Both the position numbers and the translations under genes were made by a program. From assembly GCA_019925105.1 (NCBI GenBank), contig JAHGAU010000038.1, positions 310,001-374,000 on the forward strand: a stretch of 64,000 bases of DNA, in the 5' to 3' direction. The notes beneath the pieces are model-generated. The model was not told the DNA's origin. It searched no databases and saw only the letters and a list, made by a program, of their open reading frames with translations. Shown here piece by piece: positions 22,195 through 32,506 of this stretch (its first letter is position 1; the number at the start of each line of letters is the position of its first letter). This DNA is from Niebla homalea. Taxonomy: Eukaryota > Ascomycota > Lecanoromycetes > Lecanorales > Ramalinaceae.

Positions 22195-22302
22195 GATATG
22201 CATCGCACAGAATGTGCCGGGAAAGCCTCAGAAGATATACGCAGGCACTTGCAGTACGAGACAAGGAACATGACACAAGTCATGATGCATCAACATTCAT
22301 GA

Positions 22303-23187
22303 TCGAATAATGACACGGAAAGGGCAAATGGGTGGCGTTTTCTTGATAATTCTGGAGCGACTTTGAAATCAATGAAAATGCACCAAGATATCTCGCCATG
22401 CGTGATTCTAGTGCAAGCAATCACCCAACCCATGCATCCTGAGTACAAATGGCAAGAACGACTTGCCGACGATAATACCTCGCAACTCCAAAGTGAAGAT
22501 TGAAGACGCAGCAGACTCCTTAAATCAAGATCTGTAAAAGATCTACGGTCAAAGACATGTAGATTCATTATCCTCATGCTGTCAGATTAGATCAAGTAAT
22601 TTCGCTCCCATCGACCACCTTCCCAATTGAATGATGCAGCATGAGTCGCAGCTCCGTCAAAACGCAACCTGAAGGCAAGCGAGGTCTGCAAAACAGCGCT
22701 AGCCTTTGGAGGCTTCGACCTGAAGAACGACTCACACTCCATCACCCTTATTCAGTGTATGGGAAAGCAGTCATCAAGCATAGCTCTATCATCACCCAGC
22801 ATTTATATTTAATTGAATAACGGAGAGAGAAAGTCGTCAGGCTACGCGCAGTGCCCCAATTGTTGTCGCCTACTCTACGCTAGTCCTGGAACGAGACTAG
22901 CGGGCCTTTCCCCCCCCAAAAAGCCTGACCGGTCGTCACGGGTGGCTCAGACGCAAGACATAAAAGCAGAGCCCCCCATTCCTCCGGTCGAGACCGACAA
23001 GATTCGCAGTCGCACAGAATTTTATTTTCCCACCTGTCAGGTTGAATAAGGTTGCATAACTCTTTGCGCGCTAAACCTGATTGGGGGTTTGATGATGGAG
23101 TATTGAGGTTCTGGAAGTGGTATCAATGGTATGAGAGTTGTTTGTACTGAGTCAATTGTCTTTTTTTAGAAGTGAAGAGTGTGTTAC
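22303..23187. other. Intergenic
   Basis: It holds the BUR6 promoter region. Open frames here are short and start with non-ATG codons. A poly-T tract lies just before the BUR6 start (23161-23167). Confidence 0.4.
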
Positions 23188-24163
23188 ATGAGTATGGACG
23201 ATTTCGAGGGAACCTACGCCCCTCAATCGCCTGATCTGTCCGAATATCAATCCTTGGATCAAGCACAACCCGATCCGTTTAGCACAATACAACCATCATA
23301 TCAGGCACCTCCCCAGCAATCGTCAAAACAACTACAGCATTCCCACCCGGAATTCTACCAACAAAACCAGTTCCATTCACAACCTCAAACATACGACCCT
23401 TTCGCCCCGGACCCATCATCTTTCCAACGACAATACCCACTTCCACCCACCCAGTACCAACAAAACCTCCCCACCATGCCCAAACGCTCGCAGTCTCAAT
23501 TTGATGAATCCCAACAGGATTGGCTCCCCCCAAATCAACAACACCCGGCCAAACCGGGCCGCAAACCCAAGAAACCCAAAGTCGAGGAGGAAACATGCGA
23601 GAAGCCCGCGCCGGGAGTAGAGGAGGGGATCGAAGTGAAGACGAAGTTCCCCGTGGCGAGGATCAAGCGGATCATGCAGGCGGATGAGGATGTGGGGAAG
23701 GTCAGCCAGGTGACGCCGACGGCGGTTTGTGAGTTGGCTCCCATTCTTCCCCTTTCCCCCTTTTTCCTCAAACTTCGTCCACTCTCGTGTATCTTGGAAA
23801 CGAAGTGAGAGCGAGAGGACAAGTCTGATGTGAGGACAAACAGCAAAAGCACTCGAACTCTTCATCATCTCCCTCACCCTCAAAAGCAGCGCCATCGCTC
23901 GCGACAAATCTTCGCGGCGCGTCACGGCCGCGCATCTTAAGCAGGCTGTGCAGGGGGACGAGCAGCTCGATTTCTTGGAGCAGATTGTTGGTAAAGTGCC
24001 GGATGCGCCGACGGCATCGAAGGTGGAGAAGGGAGGAAAGAAGGGTCCGCTGGACGAGGAGAGCAGTGATGAAGCGTATGTCGAGCAGGCGGGGAAGAAG
24101 GGAAAAAAGGGCGTCGGCACAAGGAAGAGGAGTAGGAGGAGCGGTGGTGGGGGCGATGATTGA
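23188..24163 (+). CDS. BUR6: NC2-alpha (Bur6/DRAP1) transcription corepressor subunit
   Basis: CDS join(23188..23728, 23844..24163), 286 aa; the ATG at 23194 is an alternative start. The 115-nt intron splits the histone fold. The fold reads [20 protein letters not shown], then [19 protein letters not shown], then [20 protein letters not shown] and [12 protein letters not shown], an NF-YC/H2A-like fold characteristic of DRAP1/Bur6. With NC2-beta (Dr1/Ncb2) it binds TBP on DNA and blocks TFIIA/TFIIB. Before the fold lies a ~150-residue Gln/Pro/Tyr-rich region and a basic patch (PGRKPKKPK). After it comes a lysine-rich tail. Yeast Bur6 is much shorter (142 aa); the long low-complexity head is a filamentous-fungal feature. 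Confidence 0.9.
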
Positions 24164-24518
24164 GTCAAGGTTGTGAGGGGCAGATCTCAGAGCGCGAAGC
24201 GCGTTGCATTCGTTGTCGTCGAGCACCATTCGGCGAGAGCTGAACCTTGATGATAGCAGTCTTGTTAGGCCAATCACAGCTGGGGCATCCATAATGTCGC
24301 TTCACCTTTGTCTTCTTACTGTTTGAATTCCTGCGAATCCTCAAGGTGGGTGAGAAAACAAGAGAAGCATGATGAAGTTGCTTTGACGATGGAGTGGTAG
24401 TTGCCGCAGACTGTCCGACTTTCTTGCTGCCGAGCTACGCCTGCATGAGAATTATGTGTACACATGTTAGGTCCTGGGTATGGTCAAACCTCTCGCTCTC
24501 CACCCTCTTTGCTCCATT
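24164..24518. other. Convergent 3' intergenic region
   Basis: It lies between the BUR6 and CLC1 stop codons. Both genes must terminate here. No RNA gene or ORF supported. Confidence 0.5.
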
Positions 24519-25460
24519 TCACACCCCCGTCGCCCCAGGGGCCTTCTCATCCTTCCGTAAATCCAGCAGCATCTCCCTGAACTTCTCCTTGCCCGTCCCG
24601 CTCGCTCCGCCTTTCGACCCTTTACCACTCAAGTCAACGAGCTTGGCAATGCGCTCCCAGCTCGTCCCACCAGCGGATGTATCTTCTCGGTTGGCGAGAA
24701 AGTCCTCGGCCTCCTTTTGGGTCTTTTTGACACCTTTTTCGGTCTTTTGCCCGTAATTATCGTAGAAGTCGTCAATGTTCTTTTGCGCTTCTTTGATGGT
24801 TTCTTCCTTTTTAGCAGCGGAGATCTTTTCGCGTTCGGCGAGGGCTAGGTCACGGCGTTCTCGCCATTGTCTAGAGACTGGTTAGGTTGAGGCACAGAAG
24901 TTGGGGGAGGCGAAAGAATGGTACCGCATAGGCTCTGGCTCTTCCTCTGTCTGACCGAAACCACCATATGGGGGTTGCGGAGAGGGTCGAAAGGGTACAT
25001 CTGATCCGGTGATGGTCCCTCCAGCTCCCACTTGCTATTGAAAAGTCAGAAAGGCTGGCCCCTTTCCTGCCTTTTTCGCGCTATCGCAGCCTTGGGATAC
25101 TACTTACGTTATTCCTGGTATCAACTGCCGGAAATGAACTCTCGAATTCTGTGATTTCTTCCCCTCCAGCTGGAGCTCCATTGAAGTCATCTCCGCCGCC
25201 CAGCAAGTCATTGTCATCACCGTCTTGTGCAGTCGCCGTGTTGTCTCCAGAAGTAGCGAATAAGTCAGCGTCGTCGCCAAGCATCGCTCGCTCTCTTGAC
25301 AGGAAGTCCTCTCCGGCGGAAGCACCATTAGGGTCTGCTGAGCCGTTGCCGACAGGTTCGGTCTGACCTAGTTATTCTGTCAGTGATGAGAGTGTGTGAG
25401 GAGACCTCGAGTGGAAGGACCTTCGTTGAAGTCCTCTAATGATGGGAAGCGGTCCGCCAT
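24519..25460 (-). CDS. CLC1: Clathrin light chain
   Basis: Exons 25460-25421, 25367-25108, 25034-24925, 24870-24519 give 253 aa; introns are 53, 73 and 54 nt. It starts MADRFPSLEDFNEGQTE, followed by an acidic Asp/Glu-rich N-terminal part (DGDDNDLLGGGDDFNGAPAG) and GEEITEFESSFP. The next landmark is PYGGFGQTEEEPEPMRQWRE. A long charged helix follows (RRDLALAEREKISAAKKEET, IKEAQKNIDDFYDNYGQKTE), which is the heavy-chain-binding region. The end is SWERIAKLVDL...KFREMLLDLRKD, typical of fungal light chains. It coats clathrin triskelia in endocytic and trans-Golgi vesicles. Divergent from the CID gene. Confidence 0.95.
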
Positions 25461-25787
25461 GTTGGATGTGGAGGTATGTTGTATCACTCTGATGGATTAT
25501 GCCCTCAGGAACCCTCAGCAAGTACAATTGCTACTTCTTGTCATCTGACTATTGTTGACTATCGTTGCAAAGTTCCAAAGTAAGGTGGTGCAAGGCAATT
25601 CAATTCACAGTATTCTGGGACGCTTAGGAAACAATGATTGAAGCTTTGTTCTACGTAAAGGACCGTCCTTTCCGCAAGGCTGCAAATGTCTCGAGCTGTT
25701 TCGAGTTCGACAAACAGGATATCAACTCTTTCAAAAGATATCGCCTAATTCACACTCACACCGTAGTAATCGAGTAGATAGATTGTA
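25461..25787. promoter_or_regulatory. Bidirectional promoter CLC1 / RTT103-like
   Basis: 327 bp between two divergent ATGs. No specific element is claimed. Confidence 0.5.
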
Positions 25788-27399
25788 ATGGCGTATACAG
25801 ACGACGGGGTGCGCGCCAAGCTCTCTGCGCTCAATGAGACGCAAGAGAGCATAGTGACAGTTGCGCAATGGGTCATGTTCCACCGGTACACTGCTCCATC
25901 CTCTCCACCATCACTTGTCCAGCAATCTGACCTCTGACCTGTTCGACAGGAGACATGCCGATAAAACAGCCACCTTATGGCTTCAGCGACTCAAAGATAG
26001 TAGCTCCAACAAACGTCTCAACCTTATCTACCTCGCCAATGAAGTAGCCCAGCAGTCCAAAGCTCGACGCAAGGATGATTTTCTCGTCGCCTTCGCCCCA
26101 ATCATTGCAGAAGCAACAGCAATTGCCTACCGTGGCGCTACAAATGAAGTCCAGCAGAAATTACGTCGAGTAGTCCAAGTATGGCGCGCGAGACAGATCT
26201 TCGAGACACCCATTCAAGATGCCGTGGAGACGAGAATCGATGGTATACCTCTCCTCTTCTACCCAAACCATCTCCTCATCACAATGCTAACAATCATGAC
26301 AGACCTCGACAAGTCCCGCTCCTCCTCCAAAAAGCCCGCCCTGGGCGGCTCCCTCTTCTCCAACTCCTCCACCTCCGCCCCACCCGAACTCCAACCGCTA
26401 ATCCCCCTGCAATCCGCCCTCACAAAAGCCACAGCCACAAGCGCCACCATCATTTCCACAGCCGAGACCGAGTATGCCAAACTCAGCGATCCTGCCAACC
26501 CCGTCCCCACCCCGCCCGTCTACGCCGCTCGCCTATCCGCCCTGCTGAAGAACCTCGCGTCCGCTGAATCCGCAGTCCACGACTCTCTGAAAGCGCGGCG
26601 AGCGTTAGTTGAAGGCTTGGAGAAGATAGTTGGAACCAACAGAGCCGCCATTGAGAAGGAGGAAGTCAGCTGGCAGGAATTCGGAACGCGAAAGAACGCG
26701 ATCGAGCAGAAGAAGCGCGAAGTAGAGGACGGGATCATGCGTGGTCTGAGCGGTGATGGTAACGGCGCGGGCATGTCCCCACTCAGTCCCATGGCCGGTG
26801 ACGGAGGAGACCCGAGGATGAATGGCGCGGCCCAGGCTGGCAGCCCCGTCACGCCGGGCCCGGAGCCGGATCGGCCTGATGTGGAGGAATTGACGCCTCC
26901 ACCCGAGGCTCCGCCTGTGACTACTACTACTACAGCGGCGGCACCAACTTCTGGACCGGACCGAGTACCATCAGAGCCAAAGCCGCAGCAGCCGCAGTCG
27001 CAACCACAGGACCCGCGGATGCGAACCCAGGGAACAACCCCGGATATCATGCAAATCCAACAGCAGCAGCACCAAAGTCTCAACGGCCTACTCCCCCCCA
27101 CGTATCCCCAACCTCAACCCCCCTCAGTGACACTGCAGCAACCACAGCCCCCTGCGCCTTCACACCACCAGCCACCACAACTCGGCGCAGACCTCTTGTC
27201 GAGCCTGAACCTCCCACCCGTGCGACAGCATTCGGGCTCGCCACCAGGAGCGCCGGCGAGCAAGCGGAGGAAAATGGATGATGAGGAAGCGGGGGCGGTG
27301 TTTGGCAACGCCGCGGGGCAGGGGGAAGGGGATGCGATGGCGGGTCTGGACGATGATGTGGCGGAGCTGTTGAGGCAGGAGAGTGGGAGTGGGAGGTAA
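25788..27399 (+). CDS. RTT103: CTD-interaction-domain protein, Rtt103-like
   Basis: CDS join(25788..25885, 25950..26242, 26303..27399), 495 aa. The N-terminal CID reads VRAKLSALNETQESIVTVAQ, then ADKTATLWLQRLKDSSSNKR, then LNLIYLANEVAQQSKARRKD and VQVWRARQIFETPIQDAVE. It is an eight-helix fold binding Ser2-phosphorylated RNA polymerase II tails. A helical segment (residues ~150-290) follows, then a long Pro/Gln-rich region and a conserved-looking nuclear tail (ASKRRKMDDEEAGAVFG). The second intron (26243-26302) is exactly 60 nt and free of stops. Splicing is preferred because it joins RIDDLDKSRS as in relatives. Rtt103 acts in 3'-end formation and termination. Confidence 0.88.
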
Positions 27400-27794
27400 A
27401 AGTGTCGGATAGCGGATGGATTTTTGAGGCAGTGGGGCGCGCGTGACTGTGGAAGTCGCAGAAGAGCTGGGGAACCTGCCTACGCTCGCTCGTCGTGGGC
27501 GCAGATTTTAAAAAAACGAGGAATTGCAGCTGATAGCGATGATGAAGCTGCTGCTGGGCTTGTTTTGGTGTTTGATCAGTGTTGGCGAAGAGATTCAGTC
27601 TCGGATGGCGGCGATGTAGTTTCGGATGGCTTTTTTGATTGTTCTACATTTTTTTCGAGAGGGGTATTTCTATTTTCCTTAGACAAAATAATAATATAGC
27701 AGCATCACCACGACACCACTCTGCCACCGGAGAGGACCACCCTCTACCGACGCCGCAGCAGATGCAAATACAAAACCGCTTCCACCCCATCTAT
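27400..27794. other. Convergent 3' intergenic region
   Basis: It lies between the CID gene and MDL1 stop codons. A T-rich stretch (ttctacatttttttcgagag, ~27639-27660) may serve as a 3'-end signal. No gene seen. Confidence 0.45.
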
Positions 27795-30386
27795 TTACTT
27801 ACCATCCCTCCTCTCCTCCTCCTTTTCCACTGCTCCACCATCCAGCCTTGCCCCCTCGGTCCCTGCCTTCTCTTCTTCCTCCTCCTCCTCCTCCTCCCCC
27901 TGATCCTCCGCCATACTCGCAATGATATCTTCGTGATTATCCTCGCTCACCACTTTGCCCCTCCCCTTTCCTTCGTCGGTTTCCCCTCCACTCATCTGCC
28001 ACTCCATCAACTCCCTGAACGCTCCGCCCTCCTGCTTGCTGAGTGCATCATAACTGCCCTGCTGCGCGACCTTCCCGTCCGATGAGAGGACAATGATGCT
28101 GTCGGAGCGCTTGATGGTTGAGAGGCGGTGGGCGATGGAGATGGTGGTATTGTTGCCGCGCAGGAGGGCGGCGAGGGCTTGGTTGACGAGGGTTTCGGAT
28201 TCGGCGTCGAGGGCGGAAGTTGCTGTTTGTGTTGAGTCAACGTGAGTGCACGATCTAACCGTTCACAAGGGACGAGATGGAAAAGAGAGGGGACGGGATA
28301 GTGTAAGCAGGAGAAAAGATTGAAGCAAGGGCCAAGGGGAGAATGGAGGGTTACCTTCATCAAGGATCAAGATATCTGGATTCTTGACCAAGGCCCTTGC
28401 AATAGCGATGCGTTGCTTCTGTCCACCTGATAGTTGCGCACCGCGAGGGCCTACAGATGTGTCAAGGCCGTCGGGGAAGTCCTCGATGAATTTGCAGTTG
28501 GCTTTCCGTGCTGCGGCGATGATCTCGGCGCGTGTCGCTCGGGGTTTGGCGTAGGCGATGTTGTCTGCGATTGATCCTGAGAAGAGGACCGGTTCCTGAG
28601 ATACGACGCCGATTTTCCGACGCAGCTGCTTGACATTCATCTGCGAGATGTCTGTACCTTCGATGCTGATGGAGCCCTTCGTTGGGGTGTAGAAGCGGAG
28701 AAGTAAGGACGCAATGGTGGATTTCCCACCACCGGAGGGGCCTACGACAGCGACGTTGGAGCCTTGCGGGATCTCAAAGTCGAGGTCCTGGAAGATGGTC
28801 ACTGCCGGCCGAGTTGGATAGCTGAAAGAAAGGTTGGAAAAATTGATGACGCCCCTGGCCGAAGGGACGGGCAGGCCGACGGTGGGGCTGATGGTAGGTT
28901 TGCGGTCCTGCAGCTCGAACAGGCGGCTTGCAGCGCCAACGCCCTTCATCAATTCGGACCAGAAGCCCGAGAGTCCAAAGAGGGAGGAGCCGGCATAGGC
29001 GGTGTACATGAGGAAAGAAGTGAGTTCGCCAATGGATATTGCACCTGACTGAACCATCCCTCCACCGACATAGAGAAGGGCGAGGATGGTCATGTTGCCC
29101 ATCATGCTAGTGGCGGAGAAGTAGGTAGCCGTGATAAAGGCTTCCTTGCGGCCGAGAGCGAAGATTTTCTTGATCTGGTGGTTGTAGCGGCCGACCTCGA
29201 GGTTCTCGCCCGCGAAGGACTGGGATGTCCGGACATTGCCTAGTCGCTCTTCAGCGATTTTGGTGAGGGTACCTAGGTTCTTCTGGATTCGACGACTGAG
29301 GTTTCTCATCATCCTGCCAAAGATGACGGTGCCGATGGCGACTGGAGGGAAGCAGATGAAGAGTATGCTAGTCAACTTCACGCTTGTGTAGGCCATAAGC
29401 GCAAAGCCTCCTACTCCGCTCACAAGTGATCGAGTCCCGTCCGAAAGATTTTGGGTGATGCTCTTGGCGACGAGGACAGTATCAGAGCTCAGCCGGGAGA
29501 TCAGGTCTCCGGTCCTGTTGGCGTCAAAGAACTCGGCGTTCTGCACGAATGTCCTCCTGAAAAGCTGCGATCGCAGTCTTGCAACAATGCGTTCACCCAC
29601 AATGCGAAGGATCAAGATACGTCCGTAATTTGCCCCTGCACCAACCACTAGGATTCCTCCCAGTGCCAAATATAGGGTTTGCAAATCAAAGCCGTATAGC
29701 TGCTGTTTTCCGCTCTCCGTCGCCGTGGCCACGTCCAGAAATTTGCCAATAGAAAAGGGTATCGTCATCGAGATCGAAGACGACACGATCAAGAAGAGAA
29801 AAGCCCAGCCTAGCACCTTTACCTCTGGTCGAGCAATCTTAATGAGCCTCCACGTTTCGGCCAACCCGCCACCTGATCCAGCATCCTTGGAGTCCTTGGA
29901 TAATCGCGCGCTCAGATTGACCTCTGTCGCTTGTGACGCCTTCTCCGACCTTCCAAAGCCCCGCTCTTCTGCCTCATGGTCGAGCTCGGTATCTGCCTCA
30001 TGTTCGAGATTATGCAATGTCCCCGACTTGGTTTCTTCTGCAGGATCGGTCGGCAGGGGCTCCTTCTGCTTTAAAGACTGCTCGAGCTCTCTCTTAGTTG
30101 TCACCGTCTTCTCTCGGTGTCTCGATGTGGTAGAAAAGACTTGGGTAAGCACGGAGGATCTCGAGCAAGGGAAAGCCGCTGGATCGGTGTGATGACCGAG
30201 GACATTTTTCCCTGCGCACTGTAGTACTCTCGGCGGCTGAGACAGTGAAAGTATGTGCGATCTGAACGATTGAATGTGGTGTAGAGCGCGGATTGGGGAA
30301 GGTGAATGCAGGGGGGTCGAGCGAAAGGGGGCCAATGGCGGTAATGGACTGCTCAGTCGTTGAAGGAGCAGCTGCGAGCTGCGCAT
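27795..30386 (-). CDS. MDL1: Mitochondrial half-size ABC transporter Mdl1-like
   Basis: Exons 30386-28355 and 28222-27795, 819 aa; the start is the first ATG in frame, and the frame upstream has only GTG. The first ~60 residues are Arg/Ser/Leu-rich with no acidic residues (MRSSQLLLQRLSS), a mitochondrial presequence. Six membrane spans follow in the ABC type-1 domain (e.g. VLGWAFLFLIVSSSISMTI). The nucleotide-binding domain has Walker A GPSGGGKST, signature LSGGQKQR, Walker B ILILDEATSALD (the 132-nt intron falls between E and A) and H-loop SIAHRLST. It ends in an Asp/Glu-rich tail with a run of nine Glu. Mdl1 exports peptides from the matrix; human relatives are ABCB10 and TAP. Confidence 0.93.
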
Positions 30387-30737
30387 TATGAGAGACACGC
30401 CCTCGGTATGCCCATCTCCTGTACAGCACGGCCCGCTCTTCACGAATGCTGGGTTTTCGCTATGGCGCGTGAAAGTAATTGAGTTGAAGCTCAGCCCAGG
30501 GGAACCTGCAAACAGATGACGTGCATGATATATTGCCTCGATACTAGGGACAACTAGCGCTTGCTAGCGTGTCCACGACCGATCTATGTGGTCCTTTCTG
30601 CTTCGTTACATTATCTTCAGCAAGGGCTGCTGGCCATTAGCCTCATTATTGACGACTACGCATCTGCATTGCTCAATTCTTGTCGAGCATCGGCAGGCAC
30701 CCTAATTCAGGAGCACAAGATTCTTGGGAAGCCTGAG
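30387..30737. other. Promoter region of MDL1
   Basis: 5' flank of MDL1. No ORF with domain character. Confidence 0.4.
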
Positions 30738-31254
30738 TCAGGCGACGGATTGTATTACATCCTCCCATTTCCTGCTGGTTTCTTGAACCACTTTGTATGT
30801 CTCCTGTCTACCGTGAAGCGGCAGTACTTCTTCAGCCAAAGATGCCCATTCTGCGTCTATGAAATTTGGAATCCTGCCATGTGTGATCCGGTAGACTTCC
30901 CCTCGCGAGTGTCTTAAAGGCAGGCACATCCTGAGCAGCTGATGGATGCGCTTTCGGAAGACAATTAATAAGGCTTTAGGAAACATGGCGTCTATGCAGA
31001 TAGAGTCGGGTGGAACGGCCATTAGGCTCTTCGGAGGTATTGCATGAGTATTGTTGCAGACCTTTTTTCTCTGTCTCGAAACAACTTTGATCCATCTCAT
31101 TCTTTCCGTCCCTTCTTATCTCCTCATCACGCGTTCTGGCTGCCAGTTCAAGCTTGGATCGTAGCCTCCGCGAAGCCATAAATGTTTTCGAACCTGCGTT
31201 ATAATTGAATAAGGGATCACAGGCACTCATGATGAGCAAGAGCACCACACTCAT
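30738..31254 (-). CDS. Hypothetical, possibly secreted small protein (structure unresolved)
   Basis: Two adjacent minus-strand frames look protein-like. The first starts at ATG 31254 with a signal-peptide-like MSVVLLLIMSACDPL and runs into a Lys/Arg/Glu-rich region. The second (31100-30738) contains LMAVPPDSICIDAMFPKALL, then HGRIPNFIDAEWASLAEEVL and KVVQETSRKWEDVIQSVA. They overlap by frame rather than joining cleanly. No GT-AG intron of normal size connects them, so the model is either missing an intron outside the overlap or is frameshifted. No family recognised. Confidence 0.3.
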
Positions 31255-31398
31255 TTGCACCAGTTACACTACAATTCTCCTCGCTGTTGGCCAGCTCGTG
31301 GAAGGCTGACGAGCTATACTCTCCTCGGATGATCTTGGATCATCGGTATCATGTCACCCATGATAGAGAATCTTCCTTGATCTACAAGTCCTCTCGGG

Positions 31399-32073
31399 TT
31401 AGGCAAGCTCGTCAGTGCTTGGGCTGCCCCTCCCTATCGTTCCGTCCTCCTGGTCATTTTTCGCCCTTTTGCCGCCCTTGTCGGCATTGTACACCATGCT
31501 GTGATTATTCTCAATACTGCTCTGGCTTGCCCCTTTCCAGTCCTCATCTGCTAGATCGTCTTCCTCTTTGTCACACGCTTTGCTCAGGTCTTCCCTTTTT
31601 GCTTGGTTATGAACCATTGCTGTCTGCTTACTCTCCAAAGCACTTTGCTGCACAAATTTATGACGATTGATCACACGCGTGATCATGGAAACTGGTAGCG
31701 CGGTCTCGCGGTCCACTGCCAGCTCTGCTTTGAGTATTTCCAGGAAGCCTTCATTGAGGTCAAGGATCAGCTGCTTCTTCACAAGAACGGCCTCGCGACA
31801 TCAGTCCGCTTCCGACTTGGGATCATTACCCTTGCCGACACGATTAATTACCAAGCTCTCGATGTCATGTTCTAGAGTTTCGGGAGTGCCATGTGCCTCC
31901 TGCATTTCCAAATCAAGTGCAACCGCGTCGTTGGTCCATCCCTTGTCACTGGCGAGCTCCTGGAGTGCAAACTTGATCTCGCTTGGATTGGCTTCACGCT
32001 CAGCTTTGACTTTGGGATCAATGACCTCAGAAGATTTAGGGAACGGTAGTTGAAGTGGGGAGAGACTTCCCAC
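31399..32073 (-). CDS. Hypothetical protein, frame contains one TGA
   Basis: One minus-strand frame is open from ~32073 to 31399 except for a single TGA near 31801. Upstream part: SSEVIDPKVKAEREANPSEI, KFALQELASDKGWTNDAVAL; downstream part: KKQLILDLNEGFLEILKAEL, AVDRETALPVSMITRVINRH and a lysine/acidic tail. A GTAATG donor just before and an AATGAAG acceptor after the TGA would define an 81-nt, frame-preserving intron that removes it. Alternatively, the gene is inactivated. No ATG was found at the 5' end; an acceptor (aataaatag) at ~32080 suggests a missing upstream exon. Charged, helical, no domain recognised. Confidence 0.4.
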
Positions 32074-32506
32074 GACTCTATTTATTCATTAGTTTGCTTG
32101 TACCGTCATCACGGTTTGGCGGTGACGTTGATCATTTTCGAACATAGTAGAGCTAGACGATCAACGGCTTGGGCAGGCAAGAGCGAAGCGATCGTTTGAA
32201 CAGGAGGAGCAATGAAAGACAGCAAGATTCGTTGATAGCGAGATTGAAGATGATCCAATGTCGACGTCGGGAACGAACTCGTCTAGTCCTCCGTGGCACC
32301 TTTTAACAATCAGGGTGTATGATACAAAGCAATTCCAAGCCCAAAAATGAGTGTGGCGGCTTCATCAATGTGTAGGAATTGGAGCACGAACGATGCGGCT
32401 CAGATCTGGGATCCACTCATATGTCTTGATCCAGTAATTAAATTCAAATGGGTATCTTGAATGTCATCATGCAATTAACCAACGCTATGCAGACTTAGAG
32501 AACCTG
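32074..32506. other. Intergenic
   Basis: 3' flank of TLG2 and possible 5' part of the preceding hypothetical gene. Nothing else is seen. Confidence 0.35.

Noticed and set aside
22813..23049. 78-codon ORF with a CPNC motif
   Set aside because: Begins with TTG, no ATG, short, and in the BUR6 promoter region.
19756..30386. A secondary-metabolite cluster
   Set aside because: No synthase, P450, tailoring enzyme or pathway regulator; the genes are conserved housekeeping functions.
31660..31690. Palindrome around tgatcacacgcgtgatca
   Set aside because: The two halves are not perfect reverse complements at the centre, and it lies inside a coding-like frame.
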